Assembly (NCBI GenBank): GCA_958450325.1
Contig: OY288245.1
Location: 65,645,441-65,709,440, forward strand
Source of the DNA: Agrostemma githago
Lineage: Eukaryota > Streptophyta > Magnoliopsida > Caryophyllales > Caryophyllaceae
Length of the DNA: 64,000 bases
Direction of reading: 5' to 3'
Each line of letters opens with the position of its first letter. Position 1 is the stretch's first letter. Under the pieces are notes generated by a model. It did no database searches. It saw only the letters and a list, made by a program, of their open reading frames with translations, and had not been told where the DNA came from. Shown one piece after another: positions 12,605-25,100 of this stretch. A program made the translations under genes and the position numbers.

Positions 12605-14396
12605 ACATGATCTGGTACATTTGTCATATTTGATACAATTTACCTCTTAATTGTGGCCATTAAATCTCACATGATCAAGAGCTGAGATTACAACTCTCTA
12701 AATTCCCAAACCATTTTTTTCTCAAATATTTATAGTTATTTCGATGTACAAACACGATTATTTTAATGAATAAGCATAATTATTTTATAGTTAACTCAAT
12801 TGTTTACTAAGAATAATAATATCAGGTTATTTCAATGTAGATATGTAATGATTTTAATGTAGAAAGTCAGTTATTGTATTGAGATGAAACTCAAATATAA
12901 TAAATTTTGGAATAATGTTCTCTGATGTTACGTAGTTATTTCAATGTAGAAATTCAGTTATTATAACTCGTGTTATTATATTGAGATGAAATTCAAATAT
13001 AATTAACTTCATAATAATGTTATCTGATTTTACGTAGTTATTCTAACGTAGAAACTCAGTTATTGTAATGAATAACTCATGTTATTATATTGGGCTGACA
13101 CTCAAATATAATCAGTTTTGGCTGACACTCAAATATAATCAGTTTTAAAATAATGTTATCTGATTTTACGTAGTTATTAGTCCAATGTAGAAACTTCAGT
13201 TATTGTAATGAATAACTAATGTTATTGTATTGAGATGAAACATCTTGCATATCATTGATGGTGCACCCAGTAAAAGACACTTCTCTGAAAGACAAAAATA
13301 AATAGGAGGTTTAGTTACAGTACAATAAAATTGAAGTACAATAATCACATATGTGCTATAGAATAACTATAAAAACACTATAAAATAACCATAAAACATG
13401 GTAACTAATATAATGAAATAACTTCAAGAATAATATAGAATAACCGCAACAATAGTATAGAATAACTCGAATAACATATAAAATAATTGGGTCTTTCGTA
13501 GTAATAATAATGTACCAAAACCAGAAATTCATGCTATGAAATAATATGTAGTTATTTCAATGTGCATATTCAAGTATTTCATTGTTCATATTCAAATATT
13601 GCAATATTCATAATTTCAATTTTTAATCTTGTAATCAAAAATCCAGAAATTGTTCTTATTAAAACAACAGATTGACAAAATCAAACGAAATACAGTAAAT
13701 TGATACAGTAAACGAAATATAGTAAACGGCAGATTGACAACTGATGCAGTATTCATGACGACGAAATTGCAGTGACATGCAATAATGTGTAGTTATTTCA
13801 ATGTTCATATTCAAGTATTTCATTGTTCATATTCAATTATTGCAATATTCATAATTGCAATTTTTAATCTTGTAATCAAAAATCCAGAAATTACTTCAAT
13901 AATGAATCAAACCATGTAGAATAACATACAAATCCAAACTTACTCAAAAAAAATCAAATGAAAATTAGATCACTAGCAATAACAACAATAAAACTAATGA
14001 GATATATGCAAAAATCTAACAAATTTATAATTTTGAAATGCATAAAATAGAAACTCAAGATAAAAAATAAAAATAAAAACGAACGAAATTAGAGAGTTGA
14101 AAAGTGAAATTAGCTTCACCTGGAAGTTTAATCTTGTGTGAAAACTGATTTGGATGGTTATTGAAGAACGAAATTGAGAGTTTATGAAAAATTAAATCTT
14201 TACAAGGAAAAGAAATTGATGAAATAAACGTTAAGAAGAAAAAATGGGCAAAAAATAGGTATCTCATCCCTTGTATTGATGAAGTAAACGTAAACAAGGA
14301 AAAGTAGGGTTTTATCACATCCCTTGATTTAGTCAGATCTAATGGCTAGGAAAGAGATGTATATTGTACAGAATTTGAGGATTGTAAAAGATCCTA
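12605..14396. mobile_element. Non-autonomous MULE-like element of a second family
   Basis: The ends form an imperfect inverted repeat of about 55 bp. The left end carries GATCTGGTACATTTGTCATA and GGCCATTAAATCT; the right end read in reverse carries GATCTTTTACAATCCTCAAA and AGCCATTAGATCT. TA microsatellites flank both sides. The interior has no credible coding sequence. It is filled with a degenerate motif of the type GTTATTTCAATGTAGAA / GAATAACTCATG, which differs from the GTTAC motif of the neighbouring elements. Orientation is unknown. Confidence 0.68.
13547..13892. repeat. Direct repeat of about 105 bp inside the second-family element
   Basis: A segment starting TGTAGTTATTTCAATGT and ending AAAATCCAGAAATT occurs at 13547-13651 and 13788-13892 with few differences. 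Confidence 0.8.

Positions 14397-14400
<4 letters not shown>

Positions 14401-14439
<39 letters not shown>
14401..14439. repeat. TA microsatellite at an element junction
   Basis: An uninterrupted (TA)n joins the right end of the second-family element to the left end of the large MULE. It replaces the outer roughly 45 bp of the terminal repeat seen in related copies. Confidence 0.95.
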
Positions 14440-14441
<2 letters not shown>

Positions 14442-15290
14442 TCCAATGGATTGGATGAGATGAGGATGGATGGACAAGATGCATTGCATTTAAAAATAAA
14501 GAAGGAAGATTTACGTTCCTAAAATAGCTCCCAAGAATTTAGGAAACAATAACCCACTTTATCACGTTCATTCATCATTCATAACGTTCATTCATTCATT
14601 CAACCGTGAAAAAAAATCCTCTCTTCATCACGTTCATCCATTCATTCAATCAATACTGTGCTCGAAAACGCGTTACAATGGATTTAATGTGTAGACACCC
14701 ACATTTTGACCGCCAGGTGTCTATAGTAGTTTCCGCCAAACACCCGATGATGATCGGACGCAAGCATGCTTTAATGGACTCGGATATGGGCTCGAAATCA
14801 TGGACATTTGGTTTAGGCTTATTACGGAGTACAAATCTTACAAAACCGACCTCAAATCCAGGCCCAGTAGGTCGTTTCGAGTCAAATAAGACTAATTTGG
14901 GTCGAATCCAGCACCAGGGGCAAAACCGTCTTTTGGCGACCGGGTCAAACCCGGTCAAAGATATTTTTTTTCCCGAGATACACGGACCAGCCATGACACC
15001 TCACCAGTTTGGCCTAGGCTCAGATACTACAAAATATTAGCCTCGAAAATATTAAACAAATCCATTCGAGGATAGAATTCGATCTCAAGTAGGAATTTAT
15101 CCGAAAACCAAATCAATTTACCGACCGAGTGTCAAACACTCGGCCAAAACAGCCCATTTCAGCCGAGACATGGCTTTTTCACCAAGAAACGGGACTCTCG
15201 TTCCCTTCAAACTCCTACGTTTCCTATCCAAACCGATATTTCTTGTCACCTAAGCAAGAATAGTTCTCCTAGCTTCTATCAAGGACCTCA

Positions 15291-15300
15291 CCTATAAATT
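15291..15300 (+). promoter_or_regulatory. Candidate TATA box in the Tat-like LTR
   Basis: CCTATAAATT is conserved in the other LTR at about 22632. It lies about 600 bp into the LTR, before a run of ACAT-rich leader sequence. Confidence 0.6.
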
Positions 15301-16057
15301 GGACCCTCCTGTCACACATTATACATCTATCAATTATTCACATCTACGAATTATCAATCATTTCTTCCCATACATTACACATCTACGACATACATCCAAA
15401 AATAGCATCAAAATACCGACAACCCGACGAATCCGTCCCCGAGTAGCCGGCCGAACCCGCTAGCCTACACGTCCAAACACACCACCCTAAACTCATCCAC
15501 ATCGTCTCGACGCTCCCGTGCCTAAGCCACTTTCCGACGAGCCTTTTCCCGAGAAAACAAAGCATGTAGGTTGAGGGTGTAAAATCAAACCCGATTCTTC
15601 CTTTTTTCACGTTTTTTTCGTTTTTGTGTCGTGTCGTCGGTCTTTTTTTTTATGGGTCGTTGACGCATTTTTTTATTTATTAACAACATTACAAAAATAT
15701 TTTCATAAAACGAACCGTTCTTAAAATACGATATTGATTCTCTAATCAAATATCGTATCAAACAAGAACTAAATTAAATCTCGTTGATGCTAAAAAATCG
15801 TTACATCTTTTTAAAACAAAATACGACGATTTTTACGCGGAGAGAATTAACATTCTTTTCTTTTCATTCAAATCCTTTTCGAAACAAACTTTTTTTTTAA
15901 CTTTTTCTAAAATCATTTCGACTATTTGATATCGATTTCATAATCGAATATCGAATACGACGAATACCGAAAATATAAATCGAGTATAAATCAATCCATA
16001 TTTGTACGCGATTTATAAAAATTAACGATTTTCGAAAATAAAAAAATCCGGGACAGA

Positions 16058-16100
16058 CTCCCGCGCGAGTTGCGCCTCTCCCAGGCGACTCGCGCGAGAG
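16058..16100. repeat. Paired CG-rich palindromes in the Tat-like LTR
   Basis: An imperfect CTCCCGCGCGAG is followed about 29 bp later by CTCGCGCGAG, a perfect palindrome. GCGCGAGT and ACTCGCGC also pair with each other around an inner GCGCC/GGCG stem. Both are conserved in the other LTR near 23398-23440. Confidence 0.7.
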
Positions 16101-16920
16101 CCTGATAACCGAGCTCTTTCTTTTTTTCGTTTTTCTATTCTTTTCGTTTTTTACATAAAATAGCGACTTTCGCGACATATTTTCAGATTTTGATAAATAC
16201 TTTTTCGACCTCGGTCAACACGTGTTAATCCATCACGTGTCATAAACCTTTTTCAAAATCATGCATATTATCGCATTTACATCTTTATTTAATTTATTCA
16301 ATCGTTACTAACTTGTTTGCTCATTGTTTGTAGCAATTTATTTTTCATCTTTTGTTTTATTAGACTAAAACAAACTTCACATGCTAAAATAACTTTGACG
16401 TTATTAGTTTAAGATGCATTAAACGACTTAGCAACCCATTTAATTTTTCTCGCATGCTTAGGGAAAATAATCTTTGCATATCATTCAACCGTCGAAGTAA
16501 CGCGTGTACACCAAAAACGAACGATATCTTAGTAAAGGCCGCTAAGTGCGGGCGGGGTTGGGTGTTCTTAGTGAACTTCCCAACACGTACCCTCACCCCT
16601 TACTCAGAACCATGGTTTCCGGATGTCCGAATCCATTGGCAACGAGAGTCATTCAATACACGATATCCGATAATATCGGTATCGGTATCATAATGCAAAG
16701 GGACGAACCCAATAAGCTCTGACATCGAAAATGGACCGTATTTTGTACACGGCCCACTACGACATAGAGTGGGTTCGAACGGGCCCGAACTCCCACAAAG
16801 TTCGGTGGCGACTCCTACTTCGATTTAAATTTCAATTTGACCATCTCATACGGAGATTCATTCGCCTCCCCAAACCCGCGCGTGGCTGCGTCGGGGTGGA
16901 CCTATGTCATGTCCACAATT

Positions 16921-16938
16921 TGGCGACTCCGCTGGGGA
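16921..16938 (+). other. Primer-binding site of the Tat-like element
   Basis: TGGCGACTCCGCTGGGGA starts three bases after the LTR end. The leading TGG (the CCA complement) and the position support a tRNA-type site. I think it fits tRNA-Arg, as reported for Tat/Ogre elements, but I could not check this. Confidence 0.75.
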
Positions 16939-18495
16939 TCAACTGATGAGTCACTTACCATCGGCATCCTCAGGGTGAGACTCGAAAAGAAATCGTTCGA
17001 ATAGTAATGTACACGTTTTAGTTCAATGGTTCATGCATAACTCAATTCTTTCCCGGGCCGGTTACTTGTGACCGACGTCCCATTATACCACGGTGCATTC
17101 CTAAATGGGTGCACTAACGACTTCGATGGCGGAACTCGCATGGGTTTTACGACAGGTTCTAAGACCAACTCGGTTTAGGAAGACCGTCCTGATTTGCAAG
17201 AAAGTTATCGTCGTTGGTATAGACCCTATTCGACCGACCGAGACTTAGATTAAGGGCATACGTGGTGTCATTATACTGTTTCCATGACTACGTGCTACTT
17301 GATTTTCTTTGGTCCTCTTTTTCAAAAACCGTCATTTTCATCCTTTTCAAACCTATCCATTTTCAAAACCCGAAAAGCTACCGAATTAGGACTTATGATT
17401 TTGACTCAAAATAGCCTATTTTTAGCCGGTATGCCATCCGAACTTTATCAAAGCTTCCGAAAATTCCAGCCCGACAATATTTTTCGGTTTTCAAAAAAAT
17501 CGGGCCATCCAATCCAATTTTTTCGGACTATCTTTCTAAAATCCAGATTTCCATTTTCAAAACCTTCTTCTTCTTAGGACTTCCCGTATTTAGTAGTGTC
17601 GGGTCTGGTCATAAGTTGTTAGAATCTCTAGCGTCGAAACTCCGTTGATCCTACATCACGAGTTTCTCCCCCATCCCGTCCGCCTTATCTATCAAGGCAC
17701 GGCCCACTCGCGTAGGACGAACTCCTACAAAAACGGGCCCATTTACACATTCAAGTCCAAAGTCTAGGGAGTATCTCACGTGGACCTTCCTTCGAGCGGG
17801 ACTCGACCCACATAGCCGAATCCTAAGGGAGACCCACCTTTCACGAGTCACCCGTCTAGGTGTCTTTTCCGAGTCAACCTTTTACAAGGCATAGCCTTAT
17901 AACAAAAGGTTCGCGATCCTTACATCTAAGGGTCACTCGTCCGACACTCGAGTCTTAACAAAGTCTTCAGTCCCACTCGGGGGCTACCCTTCAGTCACGG
18001 TTGCTCTAAGGGTCTTGTCTTACACGTGCCTCACACTACCCCACTTTTGAGTCACATAGACGTCGCACCATCCGAGTCCTACCAGATTCTTTAGCCTCAC
18101 TCGGGGGCTATCCCCCAACCGAGCAGTCAACCACGGTCATCCTAAAGGCACCTCACGTTCATCATACACTAGCGTCCTTATGATGCCTTCTTCGAGTCGA
18201 ACCTATGCTACGAACACTTGAGTCACCTAGGCTTAGGTCACCACGGTTGTGCCAAGCACGCTACGCGGTCAAACACGGTCACCCCCTTTTTCGGACTCAC
18301 CCTTATGCAGCTCGAGTCTAATTCGCGGTCGTTACTTTGTCTAGGTCAACGTTCGAGTATCCCGATCCAAGAGTCTTAGTCATTCCCGTCCCCCCGGGCC
18401 GTGTTTAGTTCGACTCCTTCTCTTGCACCTGCGCAAAACCGAGCTTAAGCGAGTTCTAACACCTGTCGCTTCTTTCTACCAGGGACCCAATCAAC
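16939..18495 (+). other. Untranslated leader of the Tat-like element
   Basis: I see no credible coding sequence in this 1.5-kb stretch. It is moderately GC-rich and holds many short ACTCG/CGAGT words. Confidence 0.6.
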
Positions 18496-19167
18496 GTGAC
18501 ACTACCTAACCACGACAAAGCCCGCGCTATCGAGAAATGGGATATCCAAAGAAGCATGCTTATGCTATCTTGCTCCATTAACAATATCTTCTCGAATATC
18601 AATACCGCCCTAGATAACCTGGGTTCCAGGGTAGCCACCATCGAAGAGGATCTTTCAAAAGCCCAATCGCGTCTAACACAACTAGAACGGGTAAGGCAGC
18701 CAATCATCCAACCGGGCCATTTAAAGGGTAAGGACTCTTATGAAACCATCCGATACCCCCAGGATGGCAAGACCGAGAGAGGTAATCCACAAGTCATCTC
18801 TCCGAAAATCAAGAACCAGTCAAAGGTAAGGACATTTACCCACTTGGATATGTCATACACCGTTGCTTTCCAAAAGTTGGTTTCGAAGGGCCTAATATTA
18901 CCCCTAGGCCCAACAGCCGACGTACCTTTGGAAAGATGCTCCAAAGCATGGAACGCCGAGCATTACTGCGAATTCCACAGAGGGAGGGGACACGATACAA
19001 AGCAGTGCTGGAAACTGAAACACCTTATCCAAGATTCCCTCGATGCCGGGAAGACACCCGTCATGGAAACGTTGTCACCCGCAAGGCCCCTCATGGACTA
19101 TACAGGGCCCGACGACCAAAGCATCCAATCTACCTCCCATATATCCAAGAGTCCGGATTTGATTTAA
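18496..19167 (+). pseudogene. gag: Gag-like protein of the Tat-like element, probably truncated
   Basis: The 223-residue frame opens with a short coiled-coil-like stretch (residues about 25-65, NLGSRVATIEEDLSKAQSRL). The C-terminal part reads YTVAFQKLVSKGLILPL and then carries CEFHRGRGHDTKQC near residues 158-171, followed by WKLKHLIQDSL. This Cys-His-His-Cys finger with its following helix is typical of Tat/Ogre gag. The usual large gag domain of several hundred residues is missing, and no protease, RT or integrase follows. The start is simply the first ATG. It is probably a remnant, not an active capsid protein. Confidence 0.72.
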
Positions 19168-21470
19168 GTCCTAGTCTGAGTCCGAGTCCGAGTCTAGGAT
19201 GTACTATTTCTTTCAATTTCAAAGTCAGAATCAGAGTCAGAGTCAGCTGTATTCCGTCCTCTTTTCACATTTTAATAAAATCAGCATTTCTATTTTCTCA
19301 TATATTTCCTTATGTGTTTCCGAGAACATGATAAACACCATCATACACTGTGAGCACATGCACGTGACTATTACAGGCACATCTATAATGACTACAGGAA
19401 ACTGAGACCCGTGTTTTCCTTTAACCTGTTCCATGTCTGACATAGAAAGCCACATAACCACCCTTAGTAGGAGCGGTATTGAATCCTATGACAAATCTAG
19501 GTAGTCTCCTAGTTTGGGTTCAAGACGGGAGGCAAGCCCATTTCCCACCATAAACACCCATCCAATAAGACTAACCAGTCCCTACCTTAGGTGTTAGTCT
19601 GACCGACAAAAAAAAAGGCTGGACAAAAAAATCAAAAGTCCAAGGAAAAAGCAAAAGGCCAAAACAAAAAGCTGGCCATGATCAAAAAAGAATTATCAAC
19701 ATCCCTCGAACAGACACGGTCAACTCAAATGAAGAATCCCATGACCGGGGCTAAGAGGTCAACCCAAAGAATTCAAAAACCCATGACCGTAGTTAACGAT
19801 CAACTCAAGTGAAACGGTCAATCCAAAAATTATCATTACCCGTACCATCAAATAAGGGAGAGACAGTCAAGCTGGTCAGCTAACCACATCTAGCCTTCCC
19901 ACATTACAACCCTCAAGACCTTCTCGAGACCTAGGCTAGAGACAGCCCAGAATTTTGAGGATTCAAGCTCCATAGGATACACCCTAACCTTTAGGGCCAG
20001 ACATGGAAGCCAGATCCCGCATTATCAACCTGCCCAATCGAAGTCCGAGTCATTTTTACTCGACTTCCCCCTTTCCTACCACATCGCAATACCTTACCCT
20101 CGAAACCTTAGCTCCACAAAATCGAGCTCCAGATTTCGAATCATCAAAGTCACTTACGACCTAACACCACATTTCAAAAAACATCTAAACCAGTTACCAG
20201 CCCAAACACGGGAACTCAACTTGTAGTCGGCATAGAACATGCCCAAATAGTTCACACCACCTATGGAGGCTATCCCGGAGAATGCTCACAGTCACAGAAT
20301 CAACATCTTAATTATTCTAGCCCTTTGGTCAAGACATCATTGGGAATGCACCTAGCCTACACCATTGCTATGGCTAGTTACACACAAAGCCCTAATAAGC
20401 TAGGCATCATAATACATCTTTCAACACTGATCTACGGCTAGGTTTGATTTCACTACACGTGAATACGTAGGCAGCCTTTCAACGGAGGCACAACCACCCA
20501 CATTGACACAAATTCAAAAAGCATCATCATTCCGATCACGACACTGTCATGTTCTCAGCAGCTAGCTTTGTCGTCCTGGGGCTTCTCATGGGCAGAAGTT
20601 CTCCATCCACTCACATAATCCAACATACCTTCAAAATCTAGCCTCCTTTCTTTAGTGTGTCCTAGTACTCGGCCTAGTCGAAGGCAAGAATCTGTCAGAG
20701 GCTCGAAGCAATACCCGCTTTGGGAATGTACCCTAAAAGAAAATACAAAAGAGCACTAAGTCTACAACACTGCTACTGCTGAGTCCTGCAGAAACAGTCT
20801 CATTACAGACTACTACAATCCCCTATAACAGATCGTTCCCATTTCGACTTTGACCGTGTTGCCACTCGCCTAGGCTACAGAATATCGCAACTTAAGAGTC
20901 TTGTCATCTTAGGTGGCCCACCCCCTATCGAGTCACGGTCCAACCCTTAGAGAGTCCAGTTCGTGTCTGTCAACTCGTCCTGTCACATCCAGAGTCGAGT
21001 CTGTCGGTAGGCCTCTCTCTCCAAATTCTCATTTTAAAATTTGCAAAACTTAGCCATTTGAGAAAATCCTTTTCGACAAGGTCAAATTTCAGTCTATTTA
21101 AACTGCAAATTTCTTTTCTACCTCTTTCGATTTTGAAAACCGATCTCCTAGCACGTGAGTTGCTTTCAGGACTTCGATTTCAAAATGAAGCAAAAATCAT
21201 TTTCTCCAGCGCAAGTCAGTCTATAGATGCTAACTGCATTTCCTATATGCTATCTTGCTACCTGCTATGATTGTTATTTCTACCTACATATCTAATATTT
21301 CAGGTACCAGCTTGTGCTTCCCAAAGGAACATCAAGTTTTTTTTCTTCCCCAGCATGAGTCGATGTTTCGCCTAAATGTTACATACAAATTGTGTCAGCA
21401 TATAGGTACACCAAAGACTCCCGAAGAATTCTCAAAAAACTCCCCAGTGGAAAGCTCAGCCGACATTTTC
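19168..21470 (+). other. Noncoding interior of the Tat-like element
   Basis: No pol homology was recognised in any frame. The start holds GAGTCCGAGTC and CAGAGT microrepeats (19170-19250) and an A-rich stretch (19600-19700). Confidence 0.6.
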
Positions 21471-21482
21471 TAATAAAGAATC

Positions 21483-21866
21483 GGGATGTGTCTGTAAACA
21501 GATACACCCATAGCTTCCAATGCAAGCTCCCGCGTAATTTTGAATCGGGATGTATCTGTAAACAAATACACCCATAGCTTCCAATGCAAGCTCCCGCGTA
21601 ATTTTGAATTGGGATGTATCTGTAAGCAGATACACCCAGAGCTTCCAAGGCAAGCTCTCACGCAATTCGAAGACGGGATGTATCTGTAAGCAGATACACC
21701 TAGAGCTTCCAAGGCAAGCTCCCACGCAATTCCAAGATGGGATGTGTCTGTAAACAGACACACCCATAGCTTCCAAGGCAAGCTCCCACACAACTTCAAG
21801 ATGGGATGTGTCTGTAAACAGACACACCCAAGACTTTTCAGGCAAAGTCCCCGCGACATTATTGGC
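21483..21866 (+). repeat. Six-unit 64-bp tandem array of double hairpins
   Basis: The marker GGGATG recurs at 21483, 21547, 21611, 21675, 21739 and 21803, exactly 64 bp apart. Each unit contains one hairpin of the form TGTRTCTG-loop-CAGAYACA and a second of the form GAGCTT-loop-AAGCTC or a close variant. Stem positions change in a compensatory way between units. Because 64 is not a multiple of three, short rotating minus-strand frames appear; I regard them as chance. Tandem arrays before the 3' LTR are known in Tat/Ogre elements as a source of satellites. Confidence 0.93.
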
Positions 21867-22018
21867 GTCTATCCAGGTATGATTTCTATCTTATGGCTGG
21901 CGAGCCCTTCACGCAAGTCTAATGGACTATAAACGACCCGATCGGAAGTCTGCCAGGTCTTAATCCTTGATTGGCCTGGTAGCTACTCTGACTTTCGCCT
22001 TATCCAAGCCTCAGTCAG

Positions 22019-22029
22019 AGTGGGGGCTC
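22019..22029 (+). other. Polypurine tract of the Tat-like element
   Basis: AGTGGGGGCTC directly precedes the 3' LTR and is the expected plus-strand primer. Confidence 0.7.
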
Positions 22030-24265
22030 AGTAGACACCCACATTTTGACCGCCAGGTGTCTATAGTAGTTTCCGCCAAACACCCGATGATGATCGGACG
22101 CAAGCATGCTTTAATGGACTCGGATATCGGCTCGAAATCATGGACATTTGGTTTAGGCTTATTACGGAGTACAAATCTTACAAAACCGACCTCAAATCCA
22201 GGCCCAGTAGGTCGTTTCGAGTCAAATAAGACTAATTTGGGTCGAATCCGGCACCAGGGGCAAAACCGTCTTTTGGCGACCGGGTCAAACTCGGTCAAAG
22301 ATATTTTTTTTCCCGAGATACACGGACCAGCCGTAACACCTCACCAGTTCGGCCTAGGCTCAGATACTACAAAATATCAGCCTCGAAAATATTAAACAAA
22401 TCCATTCGAGGATAGAATTCGATCTCAAGTAGGAATTCTATCCGAAAACCAAATCAATTTACCGACCGAGTGTCAAACACTCGGCCAAAACAGCCCATTT
22501 CAGCCAAGACATGGCTTTTTCACCAAGAAACGGGACTCTCGTTCCCTTCAAACTCCTACGTTTCCTATCCAAACCGGTATTTCTTGTCACCTAAGCAAAA
22601 ATAGTTCTCCTAGCTTCTATCAAGGACCTCACCTATAAATTGGACCCTCCGGTCACACATTATACATCTATCAATTATTCACATCTACGAATTATCAATC
22701 ATTTCTTCCCATACATTAAACATCTACGACATACATCCAAAAATAGCATCAAAATACCGACAACCCGACGAATCCGTCCCCGAGTAGCCGGCCGAACCCG
22801 CTAGCCTACACGTCCAAACACACCACCCTAAACTCATCCACATCGTCTCGACGTTCCCGTGCCTAAGCCACTTTCCGACGAGCCTTTTCCCGAGAAAACA
22901 AAGCATGTAGGTTGAGGGTGTAAAATCAAACCCGATTCTTCCTTTTTTCACGTTTTTTTCGTTTTTGTGTCGTGTCGTCGGTCTTTTTTTTTATGGGTCG
23001 TTGACGCATTTTTTTATTTATTTACAACATTACAAAAATATTTTCATAAAACGAAACGTTCTTAAAATACGATATCGATTCTCTAATCAAATATCGTATC
23101 AAACAAGAACTAAATTCAATCTCGTTGATGCTAAAAAATCGTTACATCTTTTTAAAACAAAATACGACGATTTTTACGCGGAGAGAATTAACATTCTTTT
23201 CTTTTCATTCAAATCCTTTTCGAAACAAACTTTTTTTTAACTTTTTCTAAAATCATTCCGACTATTTGATATCAATTTCATAATCGAATATCGAATACGA
23301 CGAATATCGAAAATATAAATCGAGTATAAATCAATCCATATTTGTACGCGATTTATAAAAATTAACGATTTTCGAAAATAAAAAAATCCGGGACAGACTC
23401 CCGCGCGAGTTGCGCCTCTCCCAGGCGACTCGCGCGAGAGCCTGATAACTGAGCTCTTTCTTTTTTTCGTTTTCTCGTTTTTCTATTCTTTTTGTTTCTT
23501 ACATAAAATAGCGACTTTCGCGACATATGTTCAGATTTCGATAAATACTTTTTCGACCTCGGTCAACACCTGTTAATCCATCACGTGTCATAAACCTTTT
23601 TCAAAATCATGCATATTATCGCATTTACATCTTTATTTAATTTATTCAATCGTTACTAACTTGTTTGTTCATTGTTTGTAGCAATTTATTTTTCATCTTT
23701 TGTTTTATTAGACTAAAACAAACTTCACATGCTAAAATAACTTTGACGTTATTAGTTTAAGATGCATTAAATGACTTAGCAACCCATTTAATTTTTCTCG
23801 CATGCTTAGGGAAAATAATCTTTGCATATCATTCAACCGTCGAACTAACGCGTGTACACCAAAAACGAACGATATCTTAGTAAAGGCCGCTAAGTGCGGG
23901 CGGGGTTGGGTGTTCTTAGTGAACTTCCCAACACGTACCCTCACCCCTTACTCAGAACCATGGTTTCCGGATGTCCGAATCCATTGGCAGTGAGAGTCAT
24001 TCAATACACGATATCCGATAATGTCGGTATCTGTATCATAATGCAAAGGGACGAACCCAATAAGCTCTGACATCGGAAATGGGCCATATTTTGTACACGG
24101 CCCACTACGACATAGAATGGGTTCGAACGGGCCCGAACTCCCACAAAGTTCGGTGGCGACTCCTACTTCGATTTAAATTTCAATATGACCATCTCGTATG
24201 GAGATTCATTCGCCTCCCCAAACCCGCGCGTGGCCGCGTCGGGGTGGACCTATGTCATGTCCACA
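22030..24265 (+). repeat. 3' LTR of the Tat-like element
   Basis: It matches the 5' LTR along its whole length. Its first base is A where the 5' LTR has T, so the terminal TG has become AG. It ends CATGTCCACA, followed by target duplication CAATG. Confidence 0.94.
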
Positions 24266-24530
24266 CAATGACAACATCATCTTCTTCAACAGTTGATAAG
24301 CTATTGATCGAGTATAACAATGGTGAGTTTCAATATTTCTTTGACGTCAATTTTCATTGTTGCTATAACTTTCATGGTTGCGTTATTTTTTGACGTCAAT
24401 TTGGATGTTGATATTGCTTTCATTGTTATTTCATTCATCATCGTTTCCTGTCAATGGTTAGTTGCTCTCTCGATCTTGGTTTTAAGTATGTTTCTTATTT
24501 AGGTTTTGCATGATATACACTAATAATACC

Positions 24531-25100
24531 GTTTTGTTCTGTATTAAGGAAGAAACGTCATTGAAGTAACATAACGTCTGAGTTACAATAACACTTAATT
24601 GCAATTACAGTAACACATTGAACGTTTAGAAAAAGGATTTTGATGATGATGTTAAAGTAACGTACTGTATTAGTTAGAGTAACAGAACTTGTCAATTGAA
24701 GTAATACATTGGTTTCATAGGTGTAACGTTGTTTTATTTTTGTGCAGGTGGCATTGGCAAAGAAGCACAAGGTGAGATTTTATTCATTTGATTAATCATG
24801 GATTAATAACAGTGGTTCATCGCTCTTGTTTTAGCATAGATTTTAGATTTAGCGTATGCTTCATTGATACTACCGTTTTGTTTTGTATTAACGTAGAAAA
24901 GTCATTGAAGTAACATACAATCTGAGTTACAGTTACACTTAATTGCAATTACAGTAACACACTGGACGCTTAGAAGAAGGGTTTTGATGATGATGATGTT
25001 AAAGTAACGTACTGTATTCGTTACAGTAACTCAACTTATGAATTGATGTAACACACATGTCCCATGTAACGTTGTTTAATTTTGTGCAGGTGGCATTTGC
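24531..25100 (+). repeat. Tandem duplication of about 343 bp covering an intron and exon start
   Basis: GTTTTGT at 24531 and GTTTTG at 24875 start two similar blocks that both contain GTCATTGAAGTAACATA, an ACAGTAACACA segment, TTTTGATGATGATG and a TTTGTGCAG acceptor, and then GTGGCATT at 24748 and 25090. The duplication made two consecutive short exon starts. Confidence 0.82.

Larger units (their letters stand above)
14690..16917 (+). repeat. 5' LTR of the Tat-like element
   Basis: It begins TGTAGACACCCACATTTTG and ends CATGTCCACA. It is homologous throughout to 22030-24265, with about 45 substitutions and a few small indels by eye. A candidate TATA box and a CG-rich paired palindrome lie inside. 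Confidence 0.95.
14690..24265 (+). mobile_element. Non-autonomous Tat-like Ty3/Gypsy retrotransposon
   Basis: Two LTRs of about 2.23 kb (about 2% different by eye) flank a 5.1-kb interior with a gag-like frame, a tandem hairpin array and no recognisable pol. The flanking 5-bp target duplications are TAATG and CAATG, one mismatch apart. The gag finger, the primer-site type and the tandem array before the 3' LTR all fit the Tat/Ogre lineage. Without pol it must have been mobilised by a related autonomous element. Confidence 0.87.
14678..24322 (+). pseudogene. First exon of the MULE transposase, split by a retrotransposon
   Basis: Twelve bases of the exon (14678-14689, starting ATG) lie left of the retrotransposon and 52 bases (24271-24322) lie right of it, ending in a GT donor. 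Counting one copy of the target duplication, the exon is 64 nt, the same length as in the other three copies. The N-terminus (TTSSSSTVDKLLIEYN) is Ser/Thr-rich. The insertion separates the start codon and the element's 5' end from the rest of the gene. Confidence 0.8.

Noticed and set aside
14055..14318. 87-residue minus-strand frame with a hydrophobic start
   Set aside because: It is Phe/Ser-rich, in an AT-rich non-autonomous element, with no homologue recognised and no conserved context.
21456..21859. Overlapping minus-strand frames of about 129 residues with repeated GCICLQIHP-like words
   Set aside because: They are produced by the 64-bp tandem array; because 64 is not divisible by three, every frame is visited in turn. 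No start or domain.
21483..21866. Possible CRISPR-like array
   Set aside because: Units are contiguous with no spacers, in a plant retrotransposon.
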